Origin: an uncultured Christensenellaceae bacterium
GTDB taxonomy: Bacteria; Bacillota; Clostridia; Christensenellales; Aristaeellaceae
DNA: 54,757 nucleotides
Assembly (NCBI GenBank): GCA_905234985.1
Contig: CAJOJQ010000043.1
Location: 1-54,757 of the forward strand
Reading direction: 5' to 3'
Both the position numbers and the translations under genes were made by a program. The notes below the pieces were generated by a model. The model made no database searches, had not been told where the DNA came from, and saw nothing but the letters and a program-made list of their open reading frames with translations. Of this stretch, positions 8,473 through 16,892 are shown piece by piece (positions within the stretch are counted from its first letter, which is position 1; each line of letters opens with the position of its first letter).

Positions 8473-8784
8473 ATGGCAGACGATATCAATAACAACGTGC
8501 CCGAAGAAGAGCTGCCCGAAGGCATCATTGAACTGACCGACGAGGACGGCGTAACTACGCAGTTTGAGTATCTGACCACCATCGACCACGAAGGCGAGCT
8601 GTACGTGGTGCTGATGCTGCTGGAAGACGAGGAAAGCGACGACGAGGACGGCGAAGTGCTGATCCTGAAAATCGAAAAGGACCCGGAAACCGACGAAGAT
8701 ATCTACGTTTCCGTGGACGACGACGCCATTTCCCAGGCCGTGTTTGACAAATTCGTGGCGATGATGGACGAGGAAGAGGAATAA
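8473..8784 (+). CDS. DUF1292 domain protein (YrzB-like)
   Basis: 103 residues, very acidic. The core IIELTDEDGVTTQFEYLTTIDHEGELYVVLML and DDEDGEVLILKIEKD match DUF1292, a small protein kept next to ruvX throughout Firmicutes. Function unknown. The ATG at 8473 follows GGAGG (8460-8464); an in-frame TTG at 8458 overlaps that site and is rejected. Last gene of the operon, followed by a strong hairpin. Confidence 0.9.
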   Translation: MADDINNNVPEEELPEGIIELTDEDGVTTQFEYLTTIDHEGELYVVLMLLEDEESDDEDGEVLILKIEKDPETDEDIYVSVDDDAISQAVFDKFVAMMDEEEE

Positions 8785-8802
8785 TCCCTTCTTCCAACGA
8801 AA

Positions 8803-8842
8803 CGGGCTGTTTGCGCCGGAAAGCGGAACAGCCCGCTTTACA
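8803..8842 (+). terminator. Intrinsic terminator after DUF1292 gene
   Basis: CGGGCTGTT (8803-8811) pairs with AACAGCCCG (8827-8835), followed by CTTTACATTTT. Confidence 0.75.
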
Positions 8843-8868
8843 TTTTCAGATGGAAGGATCATCCACAA

Positions 8869-9732
8869 ATGAAAAAAACTTTTGTAAGTCTGCTGCTTTG
8901 GCTCGCTTTGATCCCCGCCGCCTTCGGGGAATGCCTGTGCGACCCCGCTATGCTCTTGCAGGAGGGCGAGGCCCCCGTCTGGACGGAAAACAGCTATCAA
9001 AGCGCCAACGTTTATATCTCCATCACCTCGGAACGCTACCTGAATTCAGACATTTACGTGGCCGATATTTACGTGCGCTCGGTCAATTCCTTCCAGCGGG
9101 GCATGGCCAGCAACAAATGGAAGGGAAAAACCCAGACCATCAAAAAAATCGCCCAGGCCAACGAGAGCATCATCGCCATGACCGGCGACAACAGCGCGAA
9201 CCTGAGCGTCGGCTGGGTGATCGCCAACGGCAAAATCTGCCGCAAGACCGCCAACCGCAAGCGCGAGCTTTGCGTGCTGTTCAGCAACGGCGAAATGGCG
9301 ATCATTCAGCCGGGAGACATCGTGGCAAAGGAGCTTGCCGCCGGGGTGGAGGCGGGCGAAATCTGGCAGAGCTTCCTGTTCGGCCCCGGCCTGCTCACAG
9401 AGGACGGCAAGGCCAAGACCACCTTTAGCAGCGACGTGAAGCCCAAAAATCCCCGTTCGGTAATCGGGTATTACGAGCCGGGGCATTATTGCTTCGTGCA
9501 GGTGGACGGGCGCGGAGCCGCCAGCAAGCTGGAAAAAGGCAAGAAAAGCGTCGGCCTCACCCTGGCCGAGCTTGCGGCATATATGGAAAAGTTAGGCTGC
9601 GCCTCGGCCTATAACTTGGACGGCGGCCAATCCTCCATGATGTATTTCAAAAACGGCGTTATTTCCTCCCCCTACAAAAACGGACGCCGGTTGGGGGACG
9701 TGGTGCTGATCCGCGAACCGGAAAGCAACTGA
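8869..9732 (+). CDS. Secreted phosphodiester glycosidase (NAGPA/DUF2233) family protein
   Basis: 287 residues with an N-terminal signal peptide (KKTFVSLLLWLALIPAAFG). The rest matches the NAGPA domain, named after the mammalian enzyme that removes GlcNAc from phosphodiesters. The family hallmark AYNLDGGQSSMMYF lies at about 243-256, preceded by LAELAAYMEKLGC, and FGPGLL is present near 180. In bacteria the domain is linked to cell-wall or exopolysaccharide phosphodiesters. This copy lacks the PG-binding domain of the two relatives at 20.6 and 25.7 kb. It stands alone between two terminators. Confidence 0.85.
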   Translation: MKKTFVSLLLWLALIPAAFGECLCDPAMLLQEGEAPVWTENSYQSANVYISITSERYLNSDIYVADIYVRSVNSFQRGMASNKWKGKTQTIKKIAQANESIIAMTGDNSANLSVGWVIANGKICRKTANRKRELCVLFSNGEMAIIQPGDIVAKELAAGVEAGEIWQSFLFGPGLLTEDGKAKTTFSSDVKPKNPRSVIGYYEPGHYCFVQVDGRGAASKLEKGKKSVGLTLAELAAYMEKLGCASAYNLDGGQSSMMYFKNGVISSPYKNGRRLGDVVLIREPESN

Positions 9733-9742
9733 CGCGCCCGCC

Positions 9743-9794
9743 AAAAAGCGGAGAGACCGCCGAACGTTTTCGGCCGACTCTCCGCTTTTCTTTT
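9743..9794. terminator. Bidirectional terminator
   Basis: AAAAAGCGGAGAG (9743-9755) pairs with CTCTCCGCTTTT (9778-9789), with T/A runs on both sides and an inner GCCGAACG/CGGC helix. It serves the NAGPA gene and the convergent Sel1-repeat gene. Confidence 0.8.
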
Positions 9795-9809
9795 GCCCGG
9801 AAGATTTGT

Positions 9810-11006
9810 TCAGTTTCCCATCACGTCCGCCAAATGCTTCTGATCCTCCACATCCGGTTCATACCCGGCGTCCAGAGACTTCTGAAACCATTCCGCGGCA
9901 AGCTCCACATTCTTTTCCACGCCGGTTCCGAGATAGTAGCAATCCCCCACGGCAAACAGGGCCACAGGGAAGCCCTGATCCGCCGCCAGCCGGAAGAGCC
10001 TGAACGCCTCGGCATAGTCCGTCTTCACGCCCTGCCCCACATAATAGCAAAAGCCCAGATTGAATTGCGCGTTGGCGTTTCCCAGGTCAACGGCACGCCG
10101 GAAATATTGGAGCATTTCTTCGTAATCCTGTTCAACTCCCATGCCGTCCCGATAACAGCAGCCGAGATTGAACAGCGCCATGGGTTCCCCGTATTCAGCG
10201 GCCAGGCGGTAATATTTCAGCATCGCCTCCAAATCCGGCGCCGTTCCCAAGCCCTGACCGTATAAGAACCCCACTGCCGTCAGCGCCTCCGGATAATCCT
10301 GCGCGGCGGCAAGGCCGTAGTAATAAAAAGCCTTTTCAAAATCCTGTTCCACGCCGTTCCCCTGCTGATACAGAAGCGCCAGCTGGTACTGCGCGCCATC
10401 GACGCCCTGATCGGCGGCCAGCTTGAAATTGTCCGCCGCCTTTTGCGCATCCCACTCCACGCCCCATCCGTTCATGAAGCACAGGCCTAAGTAATAACGC
10501 GCCGCCACGTATTCCTGATCCGCGGCCAATTGCAGATACTTCGCCGCCTCTTCCCGGTTCTGGTTCAGTCCTTCGCCGTAAAAATACAGGTAGCCCAGCG
10601 CGTACTGCGCTTCCGCGTCCCCCTGGTCGGCGCAGTCCTTGAAGAGCTGTTCCGCTTTTTCGGCATCCTGGGTAACGCCCGTTCCCTCCAGGTAACAGAA
10701 GGCGAGGTTGTATTCGGCCGCCAGATTCCCCTGGTCGGCGGAAAGCTGGTAATACTTCGCCGCCGCTTCATCGTCCTGTTCAACGCCCGCGCCCGCGCTG
10801 TAGCAATTGCCCAGCCAGAGCTGCCCCGTGGGGTCGCCCATCTCCGCGGCCTTTTGGAGAAGCGGAACGGCGGTTTCGTAGTCTTCGGCCATCAGCGCGG
10901 CCTGCGCCTGTTCGAGCAGGGCCGAAGCATCCGCCGCTTCCTCCGCGAAAGCCGGGCACACCGCCAGCAGCAAGCATACCGCGAGCAGCAAACAGATTTT
11001 CTTCAT
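9810..11006 (-). CDS. Secreted Sel1-repeat (TPR-like) protein
   Basis: 398 residues. A signal peptide (KKICLLLAVCLLLAVCPAFA) is followed by about nine 36-residue Sel1-like repeats with the pattern A-x-YxLGxCYxxGxGVxxDxEKAxxxYxLAADQG. They form an alpha-helical solenoid for protein contacts. The ATG at 11006 sits 9 nt after AGGAGG; an in-frame ATG six codons earlier overlaps that site and is rejected. No partner is evident. Such proteins are common in gut Clostridia as scaffold or adhesion factors; the role here is unknown. Confidence 0.88.
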   Translation of the reverse strand: MKKICLLLAVCLLLAVCPAFAEEAADASALLEQAQAALMAEDYETAVPLLQKAAEMGDPTGQLWLGNCYSAGAGVEQDDEAAAKYYQLSADQGNLAAEYNLAFCYLEGTGVTQDAEKAEQLFKDCADQGDAEAQYALGYLYFYGEGLNQNREEAAKYLQLAADQEYVAARYYLGLCFMNGWGVEWDAQKAADNFKLAADQGVDGAQYQLALLYQQGNGVEQDFEKAFYYYGLAAAQDYPEALTAVGFLYGQGLGTAPDLEAMLKYYRLAAEYGEPMALFNLGCCYRDGMGVEQDYEEMLQYFRRAVDLGNANAQFNLGFCYYVGQGVKTDYAEAFRLFRLAADQGFPVALFAVGDCYYLGTGVEKNVELAAEWFQKSLDAGYEPDVEDQKHLADVMGN

Positions 11007-11138
11007 TAGATACGTCCTCCTCATACGGTCCCTTTCATCCTGATACTGATATGGGCGAGCCGAACCTCATGGTGAGCGCCCGGTGCCCACCGGCATTCTA
11101 TCATATCCGCGCCGGTTTTTCCACCCCAAAAACGTTAC

Positions 11139-12443
11139 TCAGATTTCTCTGACCTGCCGGTTGATCAGCATCAGAACCGCGGTCAGGGAAAAACCCAACG
11201 AGCAGAAAGCGAGCAGGGCCGTGCTGCCCAGGGACTGCAAAATCACCCCTGCCAGCACGGAAGCGACCGGGATCATCCCATGGGAGCCGACGTTGATAAT
11301 ACTGGTGACCTTGCTGAGCTTGTCCCTGTCCACAACGCGCATCAGGGCGGTGGTAATGGGGATATTGATGAAGGAAATCAGGAATCCCATCCCAAGGCCG
11401 CCTAAACAGAACGCGATCAGGAATCCGTTTACATCCGCGCCCCGGCCAACGAACTGCCAGTAGCAGACCGTCAGCGCGATCACAAAGGCGGCTGTGATAC
11501 AGAGCCGGACGGCTGTTTTGTACCCGCATTTTTCTTCCTGCTTCCTGGCGCTGAGGATGGCCGCGCCGGTCAGGGAGCTGACGCCAAAGCACACGCTGAA
11601 AACGGAAGACCAAAGCTCCGGCGTCAGCACGCTGTCCAGCAGATAGGAGGGGGCGTTTGCCAGATCTGTTTTGATGAAATACGGGATGAAATTGCCCGTG
11701 ACTGGCGCGAAAAAGAAATTGATGAACAATACCGCGCCGATGATCGCCATGATCGCTTTTTTTGTTTTCAGGTAAGCCACGCCGTCGCGCATATCCCGGA
11801 TTGCTGCCTTGAGCGTCAGCTGTTCCGGGGCAGGCTGATGCGCATAGCGGATCAGCATTTCAGAAACGCCGGACGCCACAAAGCAAACGCCCACCAGGAT
11901 AAAAAGCGTAAGAACCGGCAGGGCGGCGTACAGGATCCCGGCCAGGATAACGCCTAAGATGTTCACCAGAGAGTTTTTGACCGAAAAATAGGCGTTTGCC
12001 TGCTGAAGCTGCTCTTCCTTCACGATATGGGGAAACAGCGCGCCGGACGCCGGGTTGAATACGCCGCTGACCGCGTTGCCTAAGACGCCCAGCACGAACA
12101 GGATCGGAATATGTGCGTCCGGCTCCCGGAAAACGCGCATGAGCGCGGCAGCCAGCAGGATGGTGCCGCCCTTCACATAATCGCACAGATACATGATCTT
12201 CGCTTTGTTGAAGCGGTCGCCCAGCACGCCGCCCACGGGCGTAAAAACCAGCATGGACACACCGCACAGCGCCAGATACAGCCCTTGCAAAAAAGCGCTG
12301 TTGCCGCTGATTTCCAGGATGTAAAAGCTGACGGCAAAACTGTACAGCAGCGCGCCCAGTTCCGAAACCAGCGCACCGAGGAAAACCAGCCGGAAATTCC
12401 GGTTTGAAAATACATTTTCGCTCTTCATATCCTGATTGCTCAT
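11139..12443 (-). CDS. MFS transporter (MFS_3-like exporter)
   Basis: 434 residues with about 12 membrane segments. The first loop carries GVLGDRFNKAKIMYLCD, the MFS motif A region (G-x-x-x-D-R). The family includes macrolide and enterobactin exporters, but the substrate is unknown. The ATG at 12443 follows AGGAGG by 10 nt; a TTG three codons upstream is too close to the ribosome site. It is downstream of a heptamer inverted repeat (12505-12623) and not obviously in an operon. Confidence 0.85.
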   Translation of the reverse strand: MSNQDMKSENVFSNRNFRLVFLGALVSELGALLYSFAVSFYILEISGNSAFLQGLYLALCGVSMLVFTPVGGVLGDRFNKAKIMYLCDYVKGGTILLAAALMRVFREPDAHIPILFVLGVLGNAVSGVFNPASGALFPHIVKEEQLQQANAYFSVKNSLVNILGVILAGILYAALPVLTLFILVGVCFVASGVSEMLIRYAHQPAPEQLTLKAAIRDMRDGVAYLKTKKAIMAIIGAVLFINFFFAPVTGNFIPYFIKTDLANAPSYLLDSVLTPELWSSVFSVCFGVSSLTGAAILSARKQEEKCGYKTAVRLCITAAFVIALTVCYWQFVGRGADVNGFLIAFCLGGLGMGFLISFINIPITTALMRVVDRDKLSKVTSIINVGSHGMIPVASVLAGVILQSLGSTALLAFCSLGFSLTAVLMLINRQVREI

Positions 12444-12504
12444 GGACGGCAAGCCTCCTCCCGGCTGGTCATCTGATGCGTTTTATAGAACACTTTAAGT
12501 CATT

Positions 12505-12623
12505 AAGGTAGGAGGTAGGAAGTAGGAGGTTTATTTTGTGTTTACAAAAACTCAATCATGATGCCGGGTTCGTTTTGTAGACTATATAAAACTTCCTACC
12601 TCCTACCTCCTACTTCCTACCTT
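12505..12623. repeat. Inverted repeat with 7-bp tandem arms, copy H1a
   Basis: Left arm 12505-12532 is about four degenerate units of GTAGGAG/GTAGGAA. Right arm 12588-12623 is the inverse with one extra unit. The arms pair almost perfectly around a 55-nt AT-rich spacer ending TATATAAA. Same design as 28171-28274. It lies between the MFS gene start and the DUF4097 gene stop, both on the minus strand. No ORF inside. Confidence 0.85.
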
Positions 12624-12643
12624 TAGGAACCGACCGAAAAATC

Positions 12644-14041
12644 CTATCCCGCAAACCGCACGTCGATGCTGCCGTTGGAGGTGTGTACCCGCAGGGGCTT
12701 TTGCCCCGGCTGGCGGGAAGGCAAATTGCTGTGGCCGTTGGAGGTTCCGCTTTCGATCTGCCAATCCGTTTGCCTGCCTGGCAGGACGCCGGTAATGCTG
12801 CTGTTGGAGGTTTTCAGGGTCACGCTCTGGCCGTCGAGACGATCCGCCTTGATGGCCCCGTTGCTGGTGGTCAGGCGCAGTTCGCCCCGGGCGGAGCAGA
12901 CGTCCGCCTCGATGCGACCGTTGGAGGTGGTCAGGATCAGATCACCGCCGCTGGAAACCATGTCAAGCTCGATGCGGCCATTGCTGGTTTTGCCGGTCAG
13001 GGCCTGCTTGGCCTCCACGTTTTCCAGGATCAGGCGGGCGTTGCTGTTCACGGCGTTTAGCGTCTTGCACTTCACATGCTCCAGGGCGATGCGCCCGTTG
13101 CTGGTTTTCAGCCGCGTATCGCACAGAGCGCGGGGGCCTTCCACCTTGATGGAGGCGTTGGAGGTGTGGGCTTCCAGATCCAGCAGGGCGGTTTCGGGCA
13201 CGCGCAGCTCCACGGTGGGGCATTGCTTGTTCCAGGCCAGGCGGATCAGGCCGCCCAGCACGGAGAAGGTGAACCGGCCCGCCCGGGAACCGGTGAACTC
13301 CGCCCGGCGCAGGGTAAGCACGCCGTCCCGCGCTTCCGCCTCGTAGGGATCGTTTTCGCAGGTATAATAAACCAGCGTCACGTCGTCCCCCTGGCCTGCC
13401 TTCACCACGATGGGCATTTCCCCGCAGGTCAGGCTCACCGCACGCAGGCTGTCGGCGGGGCAGGAAAGGGTTTTCTGGCTGTATTCCCCGAAATCCGGGG
13501 CCGGGGCGGATTTCTCCGCTTCCTGGCGGATTTTTTCGACCGATTCCTGCGCTTCCTGACGGATTTTATACGCCTCCTCGCGAATCGTTTCCGCCGCCTG
13601 GTGGATCGCTTCTTTCCTCTGACGGGCCGTTTCCGCTTCCTGGCGCATGGCTTCTTCTCTCCGGCGAAGCCTTTCCACTTCCTTGCGGCACATTTCATCG
13701 GCGCTCTTGGGGAAGGACGACGCGCCTTCCGCCGCCTGATTCAGAATTTTTTCCGTCGCCTTCAGGATATCCCCGGTCAGAGAGGAAAACTTCATGGCCT
13801 CGTCGGTCATGGGTTCCCCGCCGAAGCTCGGGGCGGCTTCCCGCTTGGGTTCCTCCGTCCGCTGCTGGGCGGCGATGTCCTTTGGGCTTTCCATGGCCGC
13901 CACGGCGGAGGCTTCGTCCATGCCGTCCTCCATGCGGTCGTCGATCATTTCCCCGTAGTATTCCAGCAGCGCCGCCCGCTGCTCGTCCCCTAAGAATTGA
14001 AGCGCTTCTTCCAGCGCCCGCATATATTCCTTCCGCGTCAT
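12644..14041 (-). CDS. DUF1700/DUF4097 fusion protein with coiled coil
   Basis: 465 residues. Residues 1-60 (TRKEYMRALEEALQFL...EYYGEMIDDRMEDGMDE) match DUF1700, usual partner of PadR regulators. About 115-180 form a long charged coiled coil (EAETARQRKEAIHQAAETIREEAYKIRQEAQ in shape). From about 190 comes a DUF4097-type beta-helix with eight TSN turns (TSNGRI, TSNASI, TSNGAI and so on), one every 15-25 residues. There is no signal peptide or membrane segment, which is odd for both families and suggests a cytoplasmic or peripheral product. The ATG overlaps the padR stop (ATGA), so they form an operon. Confidence 0.85.
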   Translation of the reverse strand: MTRKEYMRALEEALQFLGDEQRAALLEYYGEMIDDRMEDGMDEASAVAAMESPKDIAAQQRTEEPKREAAPSFGGEPMTDEAMKFSSLTGDILKATEKILNQAAEGASSFPKSADEMCRKEVERLRRREEAMRQEAETARQRKEAIHQAAETIREEAYKIRQEAQESVEKIRQEAEKSAPAPDFGEYSQKTLSCPADSLRAVSLTCGEMPIVVKAGQGDDVTLVYYTCENDPYEAEARDGVLTLRRAEFTGSRAGRFTFSVLGGLIRLAWNKQCPTVELRVPETALLDLEAHTSNASIKVEGPRALCDTRLKTSNGRIALEHVKCKTLNAVNSNARLILENVEAKQALTGKTSNGRIELDMVSSGGDLILTTSNGRIEADVCSARGELRLTTSNGAIKADRLDGQSVTLKTSNSSITGVLPGRQTDWQIESGTSNGHSNLPSRQPGQKPLRVHTSNGSIDVRFAG

Positions 14042-14376
14042 CTCTCGTTTCCTCCCTCGGCTGCTTTTCCCTGCACGCCCGCAATAAAATCGTATACCTT
14101 GTTCACGTCCGCCCATTCCTCCAAAAAGGCGGCGATGCGCGCCCGGCCCGCGTCGGTAATGGCGTAATACTTCCGCAGGCGGCTGTTGTGTTCCACAGAA
14201 TATACCGTCAGGCACTGGGCCGCTTCCAGCCGCCGCAGCACCGGGTACAGCGTGGATTCCGATAATTCCATGATGGGGCCGATATCCTTGATGAGCTGAT
14301 AGCCGTAGGAATCCCCCCGACTCAGCAGCGACAGGATGCACACCTCCACCATGCCTTTCTTCATCTGCGCGTCCAA
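14038..14376 (-). CDS. PadR family transcriptional regulator
   Basis: 112 residues with a winged helix: KKGMVEVCILSLLSRGDSYGYQLIKDI, then STLYPVLRRLEAAQ as recognition helix and the RLRKYYAITDAGRARI wing. PadR proteins are usually autorepressors that sense phenolics, drugs or envelope stress. TTG at 14376 was chosen because AGGAGGTGAG lies 9 nt upstream; the next ATG is four codons later and too far. It is first in an operon with the DUF1700/DUF4097 gene. Confidence 0.9.
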   Translation of the reverse strand: MDAQMKKGMVEVCILSLLSRGDSYGYQLIKDIGPIMELSESTLYPVLRRLEAAQCLTVYSVEHNSRLRKYYAITDAGRARIAAFLEEWADVNKVYDFIAGVQGKAAEGGNER

Positions 14377-14397
14377 CGCTTCTCACCTCCTGGATAT

Positions 14398-14426
14398 ATT
14401 ATATTTTGCATAGTATTATTTGTCAA
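14398..14426 (-). promoter_or_regulatory. Consensus promoter of the padR operon
   Basis: On the minus strand a perfect TTGACA (14426-14421), 17-nt spacer and perfect TATAAT (14403-14398). AGTATTATTT occurs twice in direct orientation across the -35 on the plus strand, a possible PadR operator. Such a perfect promoter suits one held down by a repressor. Confidence 0.8.
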
Positions 14427-14612
14427 GTATTATTTTGAATTTTAAATTATTTTTTTCTCATGGTATTGTCCCGCATGCGGCAATTACATATTTTATCTAA
14501 ATTCTGTATTTTTATACTTGACCGATTTTGCGCGTTTCGGGGGAAAATTTGATCGTTTTCCCGGTTTATATGACGGATTATGGAAACGTTTGCTGAATTG
14601 GCGCCCCGGGTA

Positions 14613-14641
14613 TTGACTTGAAAGAAAAGGAAGATTATAAT
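14613..14641 (+). promoter_or_regulatory. glmM promoter
   Basis: TTGACT (14613-14618), 17-nt spacer, TATAAT (14636-14641). The leader is about 65 nt. Between this and the divergent padR promoter (14427-14612) I see only AT-rich sequence. Confidence 0.75.
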
Positions 14642-14712
14642 GAAGCGGTTCAAATCATCCGAAACGGCAAGGCCCCGCGGCCTTTCCATCAACGACCGAA
14701 GGAGACGAAAAA

Positions 14713-16059
14713 ATGGGCAAGTATTTTGGTACGGACGGCTTTCGGGGAGAAGCAAATGTCAATCTGACCGTGGAGCATGCCTTTAAAGTGGGCCGCTATA
14801 TTGGATATTATTACGGCCGGGGCCACAAAGCCCGCATCGTGATCGGCAAGGACACCCGCCTTTCCAGCTATATGTTTGAATACGCCCTGTCCGCCGGGCT
14901 GACGGCCAGCGGCGCGGACGTGTACCTGCTGCACGTGACCTCCACCCCCTCCGTGGCCTACGTAACGCGCACAGAGGATTTCGACTGCGGCATCATGATC
15001 TCCGCCAGCCACAACCCCTACTACGACAACGGCATCAAGCTGATCAACGGCAACGGCGAAAAAATGTCCGACGACGTGACGAATCAAGTGGAAAAGTATA
15101 TCGACGGCGAGCTGCCCGAAGCGCCCTACGCCACCCGGGACCGCATTGGCCGCACCATCGACTATTCCGCGGGCCGCAACCGCTACATCGGCTATCTGAT
15201 CTCCCTGGCCCGCCATTCCTACAAGGGAGTGAAGGTGGGCCTGGACTGCGCCAACGGCTCCACCTGGATGATCGCCAAATCGGTATTTGAGGCCTTAGGC
15301 GCACAAACCTACGTGATCAACAACAGCCCCGACGGCGTGAACATCAACACGAATTGCGGCTCCACCCACATCGAAAACCTGCAAAAATTCGTGAAGGAAA
15401 ACGGCCTGGACGTGGGCTTCGCCTACGATGGGGACGCCGACCGCTGCTTAGCCGTGGACGAAAAGGGCAATCTGGTGGACGGCGACCAGATCCTGTATAT
15501 CTACGGCGTTTATATGAAGAAACGCGACAAGCTGACCACCAACACCGTGGTGAGTACCATCATGAGCAATTACGGCTTGGGCGTGGCCCTGAAAGCGGCG
15601 GGCATCGACTGGATGCAGACCCAGGTGGGCGACCGGTTCGTGTACGAATGCATGCGCCAGGGCGGCCATCTGCTGGGCGGCGAGGAAAGCGGCCACATCA
15701 TTTTCAGCAAGTACGCCACCACCGGCGACGGCGTGCTGACCTCCATCAAGGTGATGCAGGCCATGCTGGACCAAAAGCTGCCGCTGAGCAAGCTGGCCGA
15801 ACCCATCGCGCTGTATCCCAAGGTGCTGAAAAACGTGCGCGTGAAGGACAAGAACGCCGCCGTCAACAACCCCGCCGTGCAGGCCGCCTATGAGCAGGCC
15901 CAAAAGGAACTGGAAGGCCTGGGCCGCGCCTTGCTTCGCAAAAGCGGCACCGAACCCGTGGTGCGCGTCATGGTGGAAGCCCAAGACAAGGCCGTCTGTG
16001 AAAAGTACGTGAACCAGATCGTCGAGGTCATGAAGGCCGAAGACCTGATCGCGGAATAA
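14713..16059 (+). CDS. glmM: Phosphoglucosamine mutase
   Basis: 448 residues, the normal length. GlmM turns glucosamine-6-phosphate into glucosamine-1-phosphate for UDP-GlcNAc and cell-wall synthesis. The phospho-serine loop ISASHNP has the active Ser at 99; the Mg-binding loop DGDADR is at 239-244; the sugar-binding GGEESGH is near 325; the phosphate-binding RKSGTEPVVRV is near 412. The N-terminal KYFGTDGFRG is typical. ATG 14713 has AAGGAG upstream. The next gene is a GlmU-like acetyltransferase, the following pathway step, separated by a heptamer inverted repeat. Confidence 0.96.
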   Translation: MGKYFGTDGFRGEANVNLTVEHAFKVGRYIGYYYGRGHKARIVIGKDTRLSSYMFEYALSAGLTASGADVYLLHVTSTPSVAYVTRTEDFDCGIMISASHNPYYDNGIKLINGNGEKMSDDVTNQVEKYIDGELPEAPYATRDRIGRTIDYSAGRNRYIGYLISLARHSYKGVKVGLDCANGSTWMIAKSVFEALGAQTYVINNSPDGVNINTNCGSTHIENLQKFVKENGLDVGFAYDGDADRCLAVDEKGNLVDGDQILYIYGVYMKKRDKLTTNTVVSTIMSNYGLGVALKAAGIDWMQTQVGDRFVYECMRQGGHLLGGEESGHIIFSKYATTGDGVLTSIKVMQAMLDQKLPLSKLAEPIALYPKVLKNVRVKDKNAAVNNPAVQAAYEQAQKELEGLGRALLRKSGTEPVVRVMVEAQDKAVCEKYVNQIVEVMKAEDLIAE

Positions 16060-16064
16060 ACGAA

Positions 16065-16158
16065 GGAGTTGAGAGTTGAGATTGGTTTGCCTGCGAACAC
16101 GAAAATCCAATTGATTCTCTATTCTGATCTCAACTCTCAACTCTCCGCTCTCAACTCT
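16065..16158. repeat. Inverted repeat with 7-bp tandem arms, copy H2a
   Basis: Left arm 16065-16082 (GAGTTGA units) and right arm 16127-16158 (inverse, with one GCGG variant) enclose a 44-nt spacer. Same heptamer family as 46918-47028. The right arm ends 19 nt before the acetyltransferase ATG, so the hairpin is in the glmM-acetyltransferase intergenic RNA and could affect read-through or translation. Confidence 0.85.
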
Positions 16159-16177
16159 GAAATTGAGGTGTAGTTGT

Positions 16178-16843
16178 ATGTATAAGACCAAAGACTTATA
16201 TGACCTGTCGCATACCCTTGCCGCCCCCCTGCTGGAAAAGACGGAATACCCCTGGGAAGCCCTGGACGACATCAAGGAATTCATCTTGGCCTTAGGCCTC
16301 ACCCTGCCCAAGGACGAATTTGACGAGGTGGCCCCCAACGTGTGGGTGGCCAAGGACGCCAACGTGTACCCCTCCGCTTATCTTGGCGCGCCCTGCATCA
16401 TCGGCCATAAGACCGAGGTGCGCCACTGCGCCTTCATCCGGGGCAGCGCGTTGGTCGGCGACGGGGCCGTGGTGGGCAATTCGGTGGAAATCAAAAACGC
16501 CATCCTGTTTGACGGCGTGCAGGTGCCCCATTTCAACTATGTGGGCGATTCCATCATGGGCTACAAGAGCCACATGGGCGCGGGTTCCGTCACCTCCAAC
16601 GTAAAGAGCGACAAAACCCTGGTGGTAGTGAAGGACGGAACCGAGCAGATCGCCACGGGCCGCAAGAAGTTCGGGGCCATGGTGGGCGATTTTGTGGAAG
16701 TGGGCTGCAACAGCGTGTTGAACCCCGGCACCGTGCTTGGCCCCCACGCCAGCGTGTACCCCACCTCCTGCGTGCGCGGCGTCATTCCCGCGGGCCACAT
16801 CTTCAAGGACAAGGATCATATCGTGGCAAGGAAAACGGATTAA
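16178..16843 (+). CDS. GlmU-like left-handed beta-helix acetyltransferase
   Basis: 221 residues with hexapeptide repeats (VYPSAYLGAPCIIGHKTEV...). The segment VEIKNAILFDG, then PHFNYVGDSIMGYKSHMGAGSVTSN, aligns by eye with the acetyltransferase half of GlmU; the His in PHFNYVGD matches the catalytic His of NHLTYLGDA in E. coli GlmU. There is no N-terminal uridylyltransferase domain (full GlmU is about 455 residues). Directly after glmM, it may acetylate glucosamine-1-phosphate as a stand-alone enzyme. ATG 16178 follows GAGGTG by 8 nt; the upstream TTG is rejected. Another sugar acetyltransferase role is possible. Confidence 0.8.
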   Translation: MYKTKDLYDLSHTLAAPLLEKTEYPWEALDDIKEFILALGLTLPKDEFDEVAPNVWVAKDANVYPSAYLGAPCIIGHKTEVRHCAFIRGSALVGDGAVVGNSVEIKNAILFDGVQVPHFNYVGDSIMGYKSHMGAGSVTSNVKSDKTLVVVKDGTEQIATGRKKFGAMVGDFVEVGCNSVLNPGTVLGPHASVYPTSCVRGVIPAGHIFKDKDHIVARKTD

Positions 16844-16850
16844 AATCTCT

Positions 16851-16891
16851 GGGGGAAACCTCTCTTTGTAAGCCAAAGAGAGGTTTCCCCC
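16851..16891 (+). terminator. 18-bp perfect hairpin after the acetyltransferase gene
   Basis: GGGGGAAACCTCTCTTTG (16851-16868) pairs fully with 16874-16891 around a 5-nt loop. It is 8 nt after the stop. No T-run follows, and the next base begins element A1, so it may instead belong to that element. Confidence 0.5.
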
Positions 16892-16892
16892 G

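Noticed and set aside
12505..12623. CRISPR-like reading of the heptamer repeats
   Set aside because: Units are only 7 bp and contiguous, no unique spacers separate them, and no cas gene is near.
16851..16891. IS terminal inverted repeats around A1
   Set aside because: The 18-bp perfect hairpin has no partner at the other end of A1, no target duplication and no transposase frame.
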